A stretch of 64,000 bases of DNA from Murdochiella massiliensis (GTDB taxonomy: Bacteria; Bacillota; Clostridia; Tissierellales; Peptoniphilaceae): the NCBI RefSeq assembly GCF_900059565.1, contig NZ_FIZW01000002.1, forward strand, positions 186,001 through 250,000, given 5' to 3'. A model generated the notes under the pieces. The model worked only from the letters and a program-made list of their open reading frames with translations, was not told the DNA's origin and made no database searches. Below, piece after piece: positions 36,787 to 44,883 of the stretch. Both the position numbers and the translations under genes were made by a program. The first letter of the stretch is position 1. Every line of letters begins with the position of its first letter.

Positions 36787-38703
36787 TTAATACAGTTTGG
36801 CTCCTGCCGGAATGTGTTCATCCACCATCAGCAGGTGCAGCTTCTCTTCCCCTTCTTCCTCATGAATGGCGCTGATCAGCATACCGCAAGAGTCGATGCC
36901 CATCATCTTGCGCGGCGGAAGATTAGTAATGGCGATACAGGTTTTCCCGACAAGTTCCTCCGGTTCATAGTAGGCATGAATACCGCTTAAAATAGTGCGT
37001 GGTTCCTCTGTGCCGTCATCCAATTCGAAGCGTAACAATTTTTTTGACTTGGGCACGGCTTCACACGAAAGCACCTTGACCGCACGAAAATCCGACTCGC
37101 TGAACGTGTCAAAATCCACATAATCCGTAAAGAGCGGCTCAATCTCCACCTTGGAAAAGTCAATCGGCGTAGGCGAAGCAGCCGACTCGCTCGAAGCGGT
37201 CACCGATTCTGCTGCAGACTCCGTCTTTTCCATGCCCAGCGGCTTCATGGTTGGGAATAGCAATACGTCGCGGATGGACGTCTGATTGGTCAGGAACATG
37301 ACAATGCGGTCGATGCCCAGACCCATGCCGCCCGTCGGTGGCAGACCGACTTCGAGAGCATGCAGGAAGTCTTCATCCATCATGCCCGCTTCTTCATCAC
37401 CCGCCTCGCGCAAAGCGACCTGGTGTTCAAAACGGCCGCGCTGATCTTCGGCATCGTTTAGCTCCGAGAACGCGTTGCCAATTTCGCTTCCGCAAATAAA
37501 CGCCTCGAAGCGCTCCGTCATATCCGGTTTATTCGGCATGCGTTTGGCCAGCGGACTGATTTCCACCGGATATTCGTAGATGAACGTCGGCTGAATCAGA
37601 TGCTCCTCGGCATACGCATCAAAGAAATATTGCAGAATTTTTCCTTTTCCGTCGGTCGGCTTGGTCTCAATGTTGTGTTTCTTCGCCAGCTCCTTAGCTT
37701 CCTCATCGGAATGAATCGTATCGAAGTCCACATCGGCATATTCACGAACCGCTTCCGTCATGGTCATGCGCTTCCAAGGCGGTCGAAATTCGAGGCTCTG
37801 TCCCTGATATTCCACGGTCGTGCTGCCGCAAACTTCTTCAGCCACAGTCGAGAGCATCTCCTCGCAAAGCTGCATCATGCCTTCATAGTCGGTATATGCC
37901 TTATACAGTTCAATGGCGGTATACTCGGGATTGTGTTTGGCGTCCATCCCTTCGTTGCGAAACATCCGTCCCATCTCATAGACGCCGTCGAACCCGCCGA
38001 CAATGAGGCGTTTGAGGTAGAGTTCATTGGCAATGCGCAAATACATATCCAGATCAAGCGTATTGTGATGGGTGATGAAGGGACGAGCATTGGCGCCACC
38101 GGAAATGGTGTTTAAAATAGGTGTTTCCACCGCCAAATAGCCGTGGTCATCCAGATAACGGGAAATACCAGAAAGGATTTTGCTGCGCTTGACAAAAACG
38201 TCCTTAACCTCAGGATTGACGATTAAATCGACATAGCGTTCCCGATAGCGCAGATCCTGATCCTTTAAACCATGAAACTTTTCCGGCAACAACGCTAAGG
38301 ACTTGGTGAGCAAGGTCACTTTTTCTGCGGAAACGGAAATCTCGCCGCGCTCGGAACGCATGATTTGACCTTCCACGCTGAGAATATCACCAAGATCCAA
38401 ATCGCGAATGACGGCAAAGACATCTTCACCCATGATGTTTTCACGGCAGATCAACTGAATTTTTCCCGTTGAATCCTGCAAATCCAAAAAGCTCATTTTG
38501 CCGTGTCCACGCTTTGCCATGAGACGTCCGGCCATGCGGACGGATTTTCCGTCCCAGTCTTCAAAATGGTTGTGCACATCAGCGGCATGTGCCGTAACGT
38601 CCACTTTTGTAATGGTGTGCGGATCGTTACCGGCGTTGCGTAACGCCTCAAGCTTTTGCCGACGATTGGCAATCATTTCATTATCGGATCTCTGCTTCGC
38701 CAT
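36787..38703 (-). CDS. lysS: Lysyl-tRNA synthetase (class II) fused to a C-terminal tRNA-binding domain
   Basis: 638 aa against about 490-500 for ordinary LysS. Residues 1-490 are a complete class II LysRS: OB anticodon domain (about 50-140), motif 2 MFRNEGMDAKHNPEYTAIE (247-265) and motif 3 GLGIDRIVMF (461-470). After a Ser/Ala-rich linker (about 491-515) comes an EMAPII/Arc1p-type tRNA-binding domain (about 526-638: FDTFSESDFRAVKVLSCEAV, LSGIHAYYEPEELVGKTC, NLPPRKMMGIDSCGMLISA), the domain normally found at the MetRS C-terminus. AGGAGG precedes ATG 38703. Co-transcribed with greA. The frame is continuous, so this is a real fusion. Confidence 0.96.
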   Translation of the reverse strand: MAKQRSDNEMIANRRQKLEALRNAGNDPHTITKVDVTAHAADVHNHFEDWDGKSVRMAGRLMAKRGHGKMSFLDLQDSTGKIQLICRENIMGEDVFAVIRDLDLGDILSVEGQIMRSERGEISVSAEKVTLLTKSLALLPEKFHGLKDQDLRYRERYVDLIVNPEVKDVFVKRSKILSGISRYLDDHGYLAVETPILNTISGGANARPFITHHNTLDLDMYLRIANELYLKRLIVGGFDGVYEMGRMFRNEGMDAKHNPEYTAIELYKAYTDYEGMMQLCEEMLSTVAEEVCGSTTVEYQGQSLEFRPPWKRMTMTEAVREYADVDFDTIHSDEEAKELAKKHNIETKPTDGKGKILQYFFDAYAEEHLIQPTFIYEYPVEISPLAKRMPNKPDMTERFEAFICGSEIGNAFSELNDAEDQRGRFEHQVALREAGDEEAGMMDEDFLHALEVGLPPTGGMGLGIDRIVMFLTNQTSIRDVLLFPTMKPLGMEKTESAAESVTASSESAASPTPIDFSKVEIEPLFTDYVDFDTFSESDFRAVKVLSCEAVPKSKKLLRFELDDGTEEPRTILSGIHAYYEPEELVGKTCIAITNLPPRKMMGIDSCGMLISAIHEEEGEEKLHLLMVDEHIPAGAKLY

Positions 38704-38713
38704 GTGTCCTCCT

Positions 38714-39190
38714 CTACCGTACAATTTCCACAACGCGGTATTTCACACTCTCGCCCGGTGTTTCCACGACAAGCTCATCGCCTGCTTTTTTGCCCAACAA
38801 CATGGCGCCCAAGGGCGATTCATTGGAAATCTTGTTTTTTTTCGGATTTGCCTCCACCGTCCCGACAATGGTAAAGGTCATCTCTTCGTTGTATTCCGTA
38901 TCCAACACCTTTACGGTGGAGCCGAGATGAACCACGTCCTGCTGCGTGGAGTCATCTTCCTTAATCACCTGGGCATTTTTCAGCTGCTGCTCAATTACGA
39001 GAATGCGTTCTTCCAACTGGCGTTGTTCTTCTTTTGCTGCATCATACTCGGCATTTTCCGACAAGTCGCCAAATCCGCGTGCTACTTTTAAGTGTTCGGA
39101 AACTTCCGCACGCCGTGTAGATTTAAGATATTCCAGTTCTTCCTGAAGCTTGGTATATCCTTCCTGGGTTAAGATTGTTTGTTCCGTCAT
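38714..39190 (-). CDS. greA: Transcript cleavage factor GreA
   Basis: GreA, 158 aa, rescues backtracked RNA polymerase by stimulating transcript cleavage. N-terminal coiled coil with the acidic tip GFGDLSENAEYDAAKEEQ (about 40-57), whose DLSENAEYD is the family signature, and a C-terminal FKBP-like domain (SPLGAMLLGKKAGDE). ATG 39190 preferred; a GTG at 39202 lies inside the ribosome-binding site GGGAG. greA-lysS is a common Firmicutes pair. Driven by the consensus promoter at 39250-39278. Confidence 0.96.
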   Translation of the reverse strand: MTEQTILTQEGYTKLQEELEYLKSTRRAEVSEHLKVARGFGDLSENAEYDAAKEEQRQLEERILVIEQQLKNAQVIKEDDSTQQDVVHLGSTVKVLDTEYNEEMTFTIVGTVEANPKKNKISNESPLGAMLLGKKAGDELVVETPGESVKYRVVEIVR

Positions 39191-39210
39191 GCTCTTTGTC
39201 ACTCCCTTAT

Positions 39211-39241
39211 CAATTATAAAAATAAGCAGGTGGAAACCTGC
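39211..39241 (-). terminator. Hairpin with U-tract in the greA leader
   Basis: Minus-strand stem GCAGGT/ACCTGC with loop TTCC followed by TTATTTTTAT. It begins about ten bases after the -10 of the greA promoter, so it forms at the very 5' end of the greA-lysS transcript, and it could also terminate read-through from the CYTH gene. The stem is short (6 bp), so terminator strength is uncertain. Confidence 0.6.
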
Positions 39242-39249
39242 CTTTTCCT

Positions 39250-39278
39250 ATTATAGCGGCGTAAAGAGGGCGTGTCAA
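39250..39278 (-). promoter_or_regulatory. Consensus sigma-A promoter for greA-lysS
   Basis: Minus strand TTGACA, exactly 17 bp, TATAAT: a perfect match to the housekeeping consensus. It sits between the CYTH stop and greA, and the hairpin at 39226-39241 follows at once. Confidence 0.9.
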
Positions 39279-39294
39279 AAATCGCAATTCTCTT

Positions 39295-39900
39295 CTATCG
39301 ATTTGTTTTTCCGCTCGCCTTTAGATCTTTGTTGTCGTCCAGGGGCAGAGTAAGTGTTCCCCGATGCCAGGCTTCTTTCAATTCCGAAATCGATAACGTC
39401 GATACCTTCTCCTCCGGAATGGAAAAAGCCGCGTAAAACGCGTGAAGTCGCGCAGGGCTCGGCGCCTCGACCTCAATGTAGGGAAAGGGAAAACTTTGCT
39501 CATCCCACTGATCGAATTCAATACGATAGTCTTCAAAGAGATAGCGGCGTCGAATTTTATGCATGGGAATCTGTTGATCGTAGCCGAGCTGCAGAAGCAA
39601 AAGACGAAGTGCCTGTTCATCCTCAATGTGAACGGTATACTCCTCGTTTACCCGACAATCTTCCGTGGCCAGACGCTTCTTATATGTCCATTCCCGCGCC
39701 ACGATTTTCCCCTCCACCTCAATGAGACGAATGCGCATATGCGCAGAAGCCGGCAACGGATGCGCTGACGAATCGAGATGAATATTGGTCTGGTTTTCCT
39801 CGACATCAAAGACCGCCCCTCGAGCAAGAATTTCCTGTTCAAACGCTTCCGCATCCATACCGATGAGCTTGACCTCGACTTCTCTTTCCGGCTCAGTCAT
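39295..39900 (-). CDS. CYTH-domain phosphatase-like protein
   Basis: 201 aa CYTH-superfamily (triphosphate tunnel metalloenzyme) protein. The N-terminal EVEVKLIG gives the ExExK metal/triphosphate motif; further tunnel residues come from HMRIRLIEVEGK, WTYKKRL and YRIEFDQWD, with YIEVEAPSPARL near the end. Likely hydrolyses an inorganic or nucleoside triphosphate, or acts on thiamine triphosphate; the substrate is not predictable. Overlaps the PC4-like gene by 8 bp, so the two form a small operon. Confidence 0.88.
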   Translation of the reverse strand: MTEPEREVEVKLIGMDAEAFEQEILARGAVFDVEENQTNIHLDSSAHPLPASAHMRIRLIEVEGKIVAREWTYKKRLATEDCRVNEEYTVHIEDEQALRLLLLQLGYDQQIPMHKIRRRYLFEDYRIEFDQWDEQSFPFPYIEVEAPSPARLHAFYAAFSIPEEKVSTLSISELKEAWHRGTLTLPLDDNKDLKASGKTNR

Positions 39901-40120
39901 GCGCGACTTCTTCCTGCAAAAGCGAAGCCAAGATTTCCACTTCTTCTTTCGTAAGCGTAATGCCCTTGCTCATGCGTGTGTGATCCGCATTCCAGCTGCG
40001 CAAATCGTATTTTGGGTCGCGTTCATTCCAGGAAACTAAATTCAGCTCTTTTTTCCATCCCTTCGCATCTTCACTAAGCACGCCCAAACGTTCAACAACC
40101 TCATATTTTAATTCTGCCAT
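39893..40120 (-). CDS. PC4/YdbC-family single-stranded nucleic acid-binding protein
   Basis: 75 aa, matches the YdbC family: MAELKYEVVERLGVLSEDAKGW, KELNLVSWNERDPKYDLRSWN and GITLTKEEVEILASLL. The fold is that of the eukaryotic coactivator PC4, a dimer that binds single-stranded DNA or RNA. Role in bacteria is unclear; transcription or repair is suggested for the family. A TTGACA at about 40188-40193 has only a poor -10, so its promoter is uncertain. Confidence 0.9.
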   Translation of the reverse strand: MAELKYEVVERLGVLSEDAKGWKKELNLVSWNERDPKYDLRSWNADHTRMSKGITLTKEEVEILASLLQEEVAHD

Positions 40121-40266
40121 TTTGAATCCTTTCTTATTTGATTTCCCACATCCGATCTATTGCTTGGATCGTTGTCAACGCCCCCTATAAGAGCCGCCAA
40201 TCTTCACATCCTTGAGCAGTCTACCACAAATGGAACGTCACGGTGTCCCAATGTCATTCGATCGCA

Positions 40267-40275
40267 TGCTATAAT
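40267..40275 (+). promoter_or_regulatory. Extended -10 promoter of recX
   Basis: TGCTATAAT is a perfect extended -10; no -35 is recognisable 16-18 bp upstream. It lies 18 bp before the recX ATG, with AAAGGAG between, so the leader is very short. Confidence 0.6.
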
Positions 40276-40292
40276 CAGGAAAAGGAGAAATT

Positions 40293-40907
40293 ATGATTAT
40301 TGTTCAGATTCTCTATGATGACCAAAAAAACGGCTTCGTCTTTACCTGCGATGATGGCCGTGAACTGCTTATATCCTATGATATTTACCAGAAGCTTCGT
40401 CTTCATGCTCCGGCGGAGCCGTCGGTAGAACAGGAAGAGCTTCTTCTTGCGGAAGATGCCCGCTTTCGCGCGTTTACCGTCGGTTTACGGTATGCGAGCT
40501 ATCAGCCTCGTACAACAAGCGAGGTGAAGCGGCGATTAAGTCGAGAAAAAATTCCGTCTTCCGTACAAGAGGAAGTCGTTGAAAAGCTGGTAAAAAACGG
40601 ATGGCTGGATGATGCGGAGTATGCTCGCCGCTATGTACAGGATAAACAGCGCAAAGGCTGGAGTCTTCGCCATATTTCCGCCGCGTTGCGTGAAAAAGGG
40701 GTCGATTATGGGCTCATTCGTGACGTCATCGAAAACATACCGGCAACAGCAGAACAGGATGTTTTACGTCAGCTCATCCAAAAGAAATATGCTCGTCGTA
40801 ATTTATCCGACGAAAAGGAGTTTCAACGCACCGTGCAGGCGCTTTGTCGTCGCGGATTTCTTCTTCAAGATGTGTTGCGTACACTGCGCGAAGGAGCGGA
40901 CGAATGA
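40293..40907 (+). CDS. recX: Regulatory protein RecX
   Basis: RecX, 204 aa, modulates RecA filaments. Three-helix repeats typical of the family are visible: ALRYASYQPRTTSEVKRRL-like FTVGLRYASYQPRTTSEV, LVKNGWLDDAEYARRYVQD, and KGWSLRHISAALREKGVD. The first 60 residues form a divergent N-terminal domain. First of two plus-strand genes; the stop overlaps the next ATG as ATGA. recA is not in the window. Confidence 0.93.
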   Translation: MIIVQILYDDQKNGFVFTCDDGRELLISYDIYQKLRLHAPAEPSVEQEELLLAEDARFRAFTVGLRYASYQPRTTSEVKRRLSREKIPSSVQEEVVEKLVKNGWLDDAEYARRYVQDKQRKGWSLRHISAALREKGVDYGLIRDVIENIPATAEQDVLRQLIQKKYARRNLSDEKEFQRTVQALCRRGFLLQDVLRTLREGADE

Positions 40908-41215
40908 GCGAAACGTGCTTCTTTGTCTATATGTTGCGTTGCGGAGACGACAGTCTTTATACCGGTTACACCAACGATGTTGAAAAACGTCTACGCGCTC
41001 ACGCTCAAGGCCTCGGAGCAAAATATACTCGTTCACACCTTCCCGTCAAACTTGCGGGATATTGGCCCTGTTCAAGCAAACGCGAAGCCTTGCAGATTGA
41101 AGCTGCTATTAAAAGACTCCCCCGTGAAAAGAAAGAAGCGCTATTATCCCATTTTAAAAGCGGCGCTCCACTATCGATTACTCAATTCTTGCCCCAGGAT
41201 TGTCGTGATAATTAG
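40904..41215 (+). CDS. GIY-YIG nuclease-superfamily protein (YhbQ/YazA type)
   Basis: 103 aa single-domain GIY-YIG protein. The motif reads VYMLRCGDDSLYTGYTNDVEKRLRAH, with the tyrosines and the arginine of the active site in place, and KYTRSHLPVKLAGYWPC and REALQIEAAIKRLPREKKEALL follow as in the YhbQ/YazA family. Likely a structure-specific endonuclease or DNA-binding protein, which fits its coupling to recX. Its last 38 bp overlap the 3' end of the convergent lipoprotein gene. Confidence 0.92.
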   Translation: MSETCFFVYMLRCGDDSLYTGYTNDVEKRLRAHAQGLGAKYTRSHLPVKLAGYWPCSSKREALQIEAAIKRLPREKKEALLSHFKSGAPLSITQFLPQDCRDN

Positions 41216-42734
41216 GATTGGTTTCAGTATAAAGAACCTGTGGCTGCGTGAGCTCCTGTTTCGTAAATTGCTCCTGCACCTGTTTTCCCTGTTCATCGTA
41301 AAAGTAGCGCACGCCGATGAGATCAGCCTCTTTTCCGAGTTGAATCGAAAGAAGTGAACGATCTTCAATATGATTCGCCGTTGACCGAAAATAGAGCAGC
41401 TCATCTTCCGTTTTAATCCATAGGCGATCGGATGCCGGAGATATCGATGCCGTAGTCGCCAAGGGTGCCTTATTTGTCACCCTCGTCCACGACAGCGATT
41501 CTGTCGGCGCGGTAAACATCTTCACGAGGGGAACAAGATCAATATTAATCGGCGCGGGAAATAGTCTATCCCCTGCACGCCAGTTCATGCTGGTAACAAA
41601 ACCCCAATTCAAATTACGACGCACGATCCCGATATTGCTTTCATCCACAGGGAAGCGCTTGGGATCGACTTCACCTTCCGGATCCAGAAATTCCAGCTGC
41701 GCATTCACCTGTTCCTTCATGCTTTCCGTCTCCTTCTCCCCGCCAATTTCGGTGACCGTAAGCGGACGATCATCCGAGAGTTTATCCAGGCGTTGAATCT
41801 CATATTTCTTCGGTGTATCCTTTTGTGCCGGATATTGACCGGGTTTATCAAACGATACCGTATTCCCTTCCAGAAAGGTGATGCCGCGACCGAGTTGATC
41901 AAAAAGCACTTGCTGATTATCGCGATCGGTATCACGTGTGGAGTGATACGTAAACGTTCCGTTCATTACGCCGTTGTTGACGTCCGGCTCTTCCGGCGTA
42001 TAATCCAGAAGCCATGCGACATTATCCGCATTAAAAATAAAAAGTTGATCCATTTTATAGACAAGAGGGCGATCCATATCGGGATGATCCGCGACAAGAT
42101 AAGAAGCATAATCATAATAAGCAATGCCGGAATCGCTGATTTTTTTTGTTCGCAAACTTAAAACCGTGGTGATGTGGCTCGCGTAGGTTGCTCCTTTGCT
42201 CGACGAGGAAGTGTTTTTGACTTTCGCAAGAATATCTTCCTTTTCTCGTACAGGAACCACGCCGTTCTTCTGTTCCAAAACATAAATATGCGAACCGCTG
42301 ATATACGCCAGCTGATGGTCCGGAAGCAAAATCAAGTCCATCGAAAAGAGATCGGCATCGCGAATCATCGCAATAAAGACATTGGATGTCGGATCAACAC
42401 CAAAGTCTTCCTGGCTGTAGCGCATGGAAAGATAATCCTGCAATTTTACCGACTTGGAAGAAAAGGTCGGCGAAACGGTAGTCACCTCGCCGAAGGCAAC
42501 TACGTCCGGATCAATGTATAATTTATCCCCGACCCGATAGGTAGATTCGGTTTTATCGCTTTCATCACGCGTAATAATGCGCGTGACCTGCCAAATGCCT
42601 TCCAGCGGAAGAGAACGAAGCTCCGGTGAGCGCAGTACCGAAGTAAGATCGTTGACCGCCCGTTCGTTTGAAGAAGTGCACCCCGCCAGAAGAAGGAGCA
42701 GCAACAAAACAAGAACTCTATATGCACGCTTCAT
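41178..42734 (-). CDS. Lipoprotein encoded with a two-component system
   Basis: 518 aa with an N-terminal lipoprotein signal (MKRAYRVLVL, then a Leu run) and lipobox LAGC with C19. No family recognised; the mature part is rich in beta-prone segments (YRVGDKLYIDPDVVAFGEV, LLPDHQLAYISGSHIYVLE, WIKTEDELLYFRSTANH) that look like repeated sheets, possibly a beta-propeller. The ATG overlaps the histidine-kinase stop as ATGA. The layout regulator-kinase-lipoprotein resembles mtrA-mtrB-lpqB of actinobacteria in organisation; homology to LpqB is not shown. It may modulate the sensor from outside the membrane. Confidence 0.85.
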   Translation of the reverse strand: MKRAYRVLVLLLLLLLAGCTSSNERAVNDLTSVLRSPELRSLPLEGIWQVTRIITRDESDKTESTYRVGDKLYIDPDVVAFGEVTTVSPTFSSKSVKLQDYLSMRYSQEDFGVDPTSNVFIAMIRDADLFSMDLILLPDHQLAYISGSHIYVLEQKNGVVPVREKEDILAKVKNTSSSSKGATYASHITTVLSLRTKKISDSGIAYYDYASYLVADHPDMDRPLVYKMDQLFIFNADNVAWLLDYTPEEPDVNNGVMNGTFTYHSTRDTDRDNQQVLFDQLGRGITFLEGNTVSFDKPGQYPAQKDTPKKYEIQRLDKLSDDRPLTVTEIGGEKETESMKEQVNAQLEFLDPEGEVDPKRFPVDESNIGIVRRNLNWGFVTSMNWRAGDRLFPAPINIDLVPLVKMFTAPTESLSWTRVTNKAPLATTASISPASDRLWIKTEDELLYFRSTANHIEDRSLLSIQLGKEADLIGVRYFYDEQGKQVQEQFTKQELTQPQVLYTETNPNYHDNPGARIE

Positions 42735-44173
42735 GCTTTTCCCTCCTTTTTTTCGTCATTTTCTTCGCGAGGCAAGATGACGGTGACACTGGTGCCCATC
42801 CCCAGCTTACTCTTGATCGTTAGTTCTCCGCCATGCGCTTTGACAATCTCTTCGCAAATGGAAAGACCCAGGCCGGTATGGGAGCGGGAAGTTTTTCCCT
42901 TCCAGAATTTTTCGGTCACAAAACCGATCTCTTCTTCCGAAATGCCGATGCCCGTGTCGGTCACACTGAGAATTACCTGCTGCGGATCCGTGTCCATCGT
43001 AAGATAGATGGTACCTTCCTCGTCGGTGAATTTAATGGCATTATCCAAAAGATTGAGAAGAACCTGTTTAATGCGTCCTTCGTCACCTAATATTTCTACG
43101 TTGTTTTGGGCATAGCTGTAGTTCATATTGATGTGCTTTTCTTCAATGCGCGGACGCATCTGTAACAGAATATGATTAGCTACCTCGACGAGATTAAAGC
43201 GGCTCTTGCTTAATTTGATACGACCGGAAGAGAAGCGGGAGAAATCCAACAGATCCTCAACCATCGCGCCAAGACGTTCCGATTCCTTTTCAATAATCTT
43301 GAGACCTTCTCCCACAATTTCCGGTTTAATGCCTTCCGTTTGCAAGGTGATCGCCCAGCCTTTTATCGAGGTCAGCGGCGTGCGTAACTCATGGGAAACA
43401 GAGGAAATGAATTCATTTTTCAGCTCTTCTTTCTCACGAATATTGTCGCTCATCCGATTCATGGTGCGTGCCAGTTCGCCGATTTCTCCGCGCGGTGTCT
43501 CATCTGCACGCTCCTCATACTGACCATCCGAGAGTTTTAAGGCAACAGCCGTTAAATTGTGTATCGGACGCACAATCGAACGGGACATTAAAAAAGAAAG
43601 CAAGCCAACCAGAGCAATCATCAAAATAGCAAATAAGACCGAGGGCCAAATTCGTTGAAGAATTAAATCGTTCACACCGGTCAATGACGTCGTCAGCCGA
43701 ATCATGCCGACCTGATCCGTCTGATTGCGAAGAGGATAGGAGAGACACATGACGGGCTCATCCGAATAAGATACTCTGCCCACCATGATCCCGGTCGCAT
43801 TCTTCTGGGCCTGCTGAACATCCTGGGCGTTTACCTTTGTGCCGGGAAGAGCGGTACCGCGATTGTCAAAGAGAACTGTGCCGTCGTTGTTGAGAATTTG
43901 TACCTGCATCGTATTGGCACGATAAAACTGGTTCTTGTTTTCCAGAACAATGGTATGCAGGTCATCATCCGACACGTAACTCAAAAAAAGCTCTGCACTG
44001 TAGCGCGCCTGTGATTCCAACACGCCACTGACGTTGTCGTAATAATAGCTGTAGAGCGATTGAATATAGAATACCTCAAAAACAACGGCAACAAGCAAAA
44101 TGGCGGTCATGAACAACCCCATAATGCGCACGCCGATCAGGTCGGTGATATTGTTTATTCGCTCTTTTTCCAC
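42731..44173 (-). CDS. Membrane sensor histidine kinase
   Basis: 480 aa HK. Two membrane helices (about 18-38 and 178-198) flank an extracytoplasmic sensor domain of about 140 residues, followed by HAMP (about 199-252), the dimerisation domain with phospho-acceptor H261 in SSVSHELRTPL, and an HATPase domain with LLNLLDNAIKF (N box), DTGIGIS and GLGLSICEEIV. No PAS domain. I start at GTG 44173, which has GGGGGG ten bases upstream and overlaps the regulator by 19 bp; ATG 44191 lacks a ribosome-binding site. Cognate regulator immediately upstream. Confidence 0.93.
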   Translation of the reverse strand: MEKERINNITDLIGVRIMGLFMTAILLVAVVFEVFYIQSLYSYYYDNVSGVLESQARYSAELFLSYVSDDDLHTIVLENKNQFYRANTMQVQILNNDGTVLFDNRGTALPGTKVNAQDVQQAQKNATGIMVGRVSYSDEPVMCLSYPLRNQTDQVGMIRLTTSLTGVNDLILQRIWPSVLFAILMIALVGLLSFLMSRSIVRPIHNLTAVALKLSDGQYEERADETPRGEIGELARTMNRMSDNIREKEELKNEFISSVSHELRTPLTSIKGWAITLQTEGIKPEIVGEGLKIIEKESERLGAMVEDLLDFSRFSSGRIKLSKSRFNLVEVANHILLQMRPRIEEKHINMNYSYAQNNVEILGDEGRIKQVLLNLLDNAIKFTDEEGTIYLTMDTDPQQVILSVTDTGIGISEEEIGFVTEKFWKGKTSRSHTGLGLSICEEIVKAHGGELTIKSKLGMGTSVTVILPREENDEKKEGKA

Positions 44174-44862
44174 CGGTATCCGACCCCCCATACCGTTTCC
44201 AGATACGCCGGTTTTGCTGCATTGTCCTCAATTTTAGCACGAATGCGGCGCACATTGACGTCGACGATTTTACTCTCCCCCTGATAATCCTCGCCCCAGG
44301 CATGATGCAAAATCTCTTCACGACTAAGTGCCTTACCCGGATGCGTCATAAACATTTTGATGATGGCCAGTTCGGTCGGCGTCAGATCGATGAGTGACCC
44401 GTTTTTTGTAAAGGTGCGCGCATAAAGATCAAGCGTAAACGGGCCGTCGGCTATAATTGGTGAAGAATCTCTTTGCGCACCCGACTCCTCCTCCAGTTTT
44501 AGACGCCGGATAAGCGAGCGGACACGCAAAACCAGTTCATGCGGATTAAAGGGTTTGACCATATAATCGTCAGTTCCCTTCTCCAGGCCGAGAATACGGT
44601 CTATTTCCTGTGATTTCGCGGTTAACATAATAATGCCGATATGCGGCATTTCCGTGCGTAATATGCTGCAAACCTCATAGCCGCTGATCCCCGGAAGCAT
44701 CAGGTCAAGAACGACAATGTCCGGATGTTCACTTCGAGCCAGTTCCACACCCTGTTCGCCACTTTCCGCCTCCACAATTTGAAAGCCTTCATTCTCTAAA
44801 TTAATCTTTGTAAACATTCTGATGGGTGCTTCGTCCTCCACCAGAAGAATCTTAATGGTCAT
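44155..44862 (-). CDS. OmpR/PhoB-family response regulator
   Basis: 235 aa. Receiver domain with acidic pocket VEDE, phosphorylation site D53 in VVLDLMLPG, conserved T of MLTAKS and K of YMVKPFNPHE; C-terminal winged helix (about 138-233: LTPTELAIIKMFMTHPGKALSREEILHHAWG, IVDVNVRRIRAKIEDN, WGVGYRW). Shares an overlap with the kinase gene and follows the pseudouridine synthase gene by 21 bp. Target genes unknown; the co-encoded lipoprotein suggests envelope sensing. Confidence 0.94.
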   Translation of the reverse strand: MTIKILLVEDEAPIRMFTKINLENEGFQIVEAESGEQGVELARSEHPDIVVLDLMLPGISGYEVCSILRTEMPHIGIIMLTAKSQEIDRILGLEKGTDDYMVKPFNPHELVLRVRSLIRRLKLEEESGAQRDSSPIIADGPFTLDLYARTFTKNGSLIDLTPTELAIIKMFMTHPGKALSREEILHHAWGEDYQGESKIVDVNVRRIRAKIEDNAAKPAYLETVWGVGYRWKKSE

Positions 44863-44883
44863 TTTCTCTCTCCTGTAGACGGC

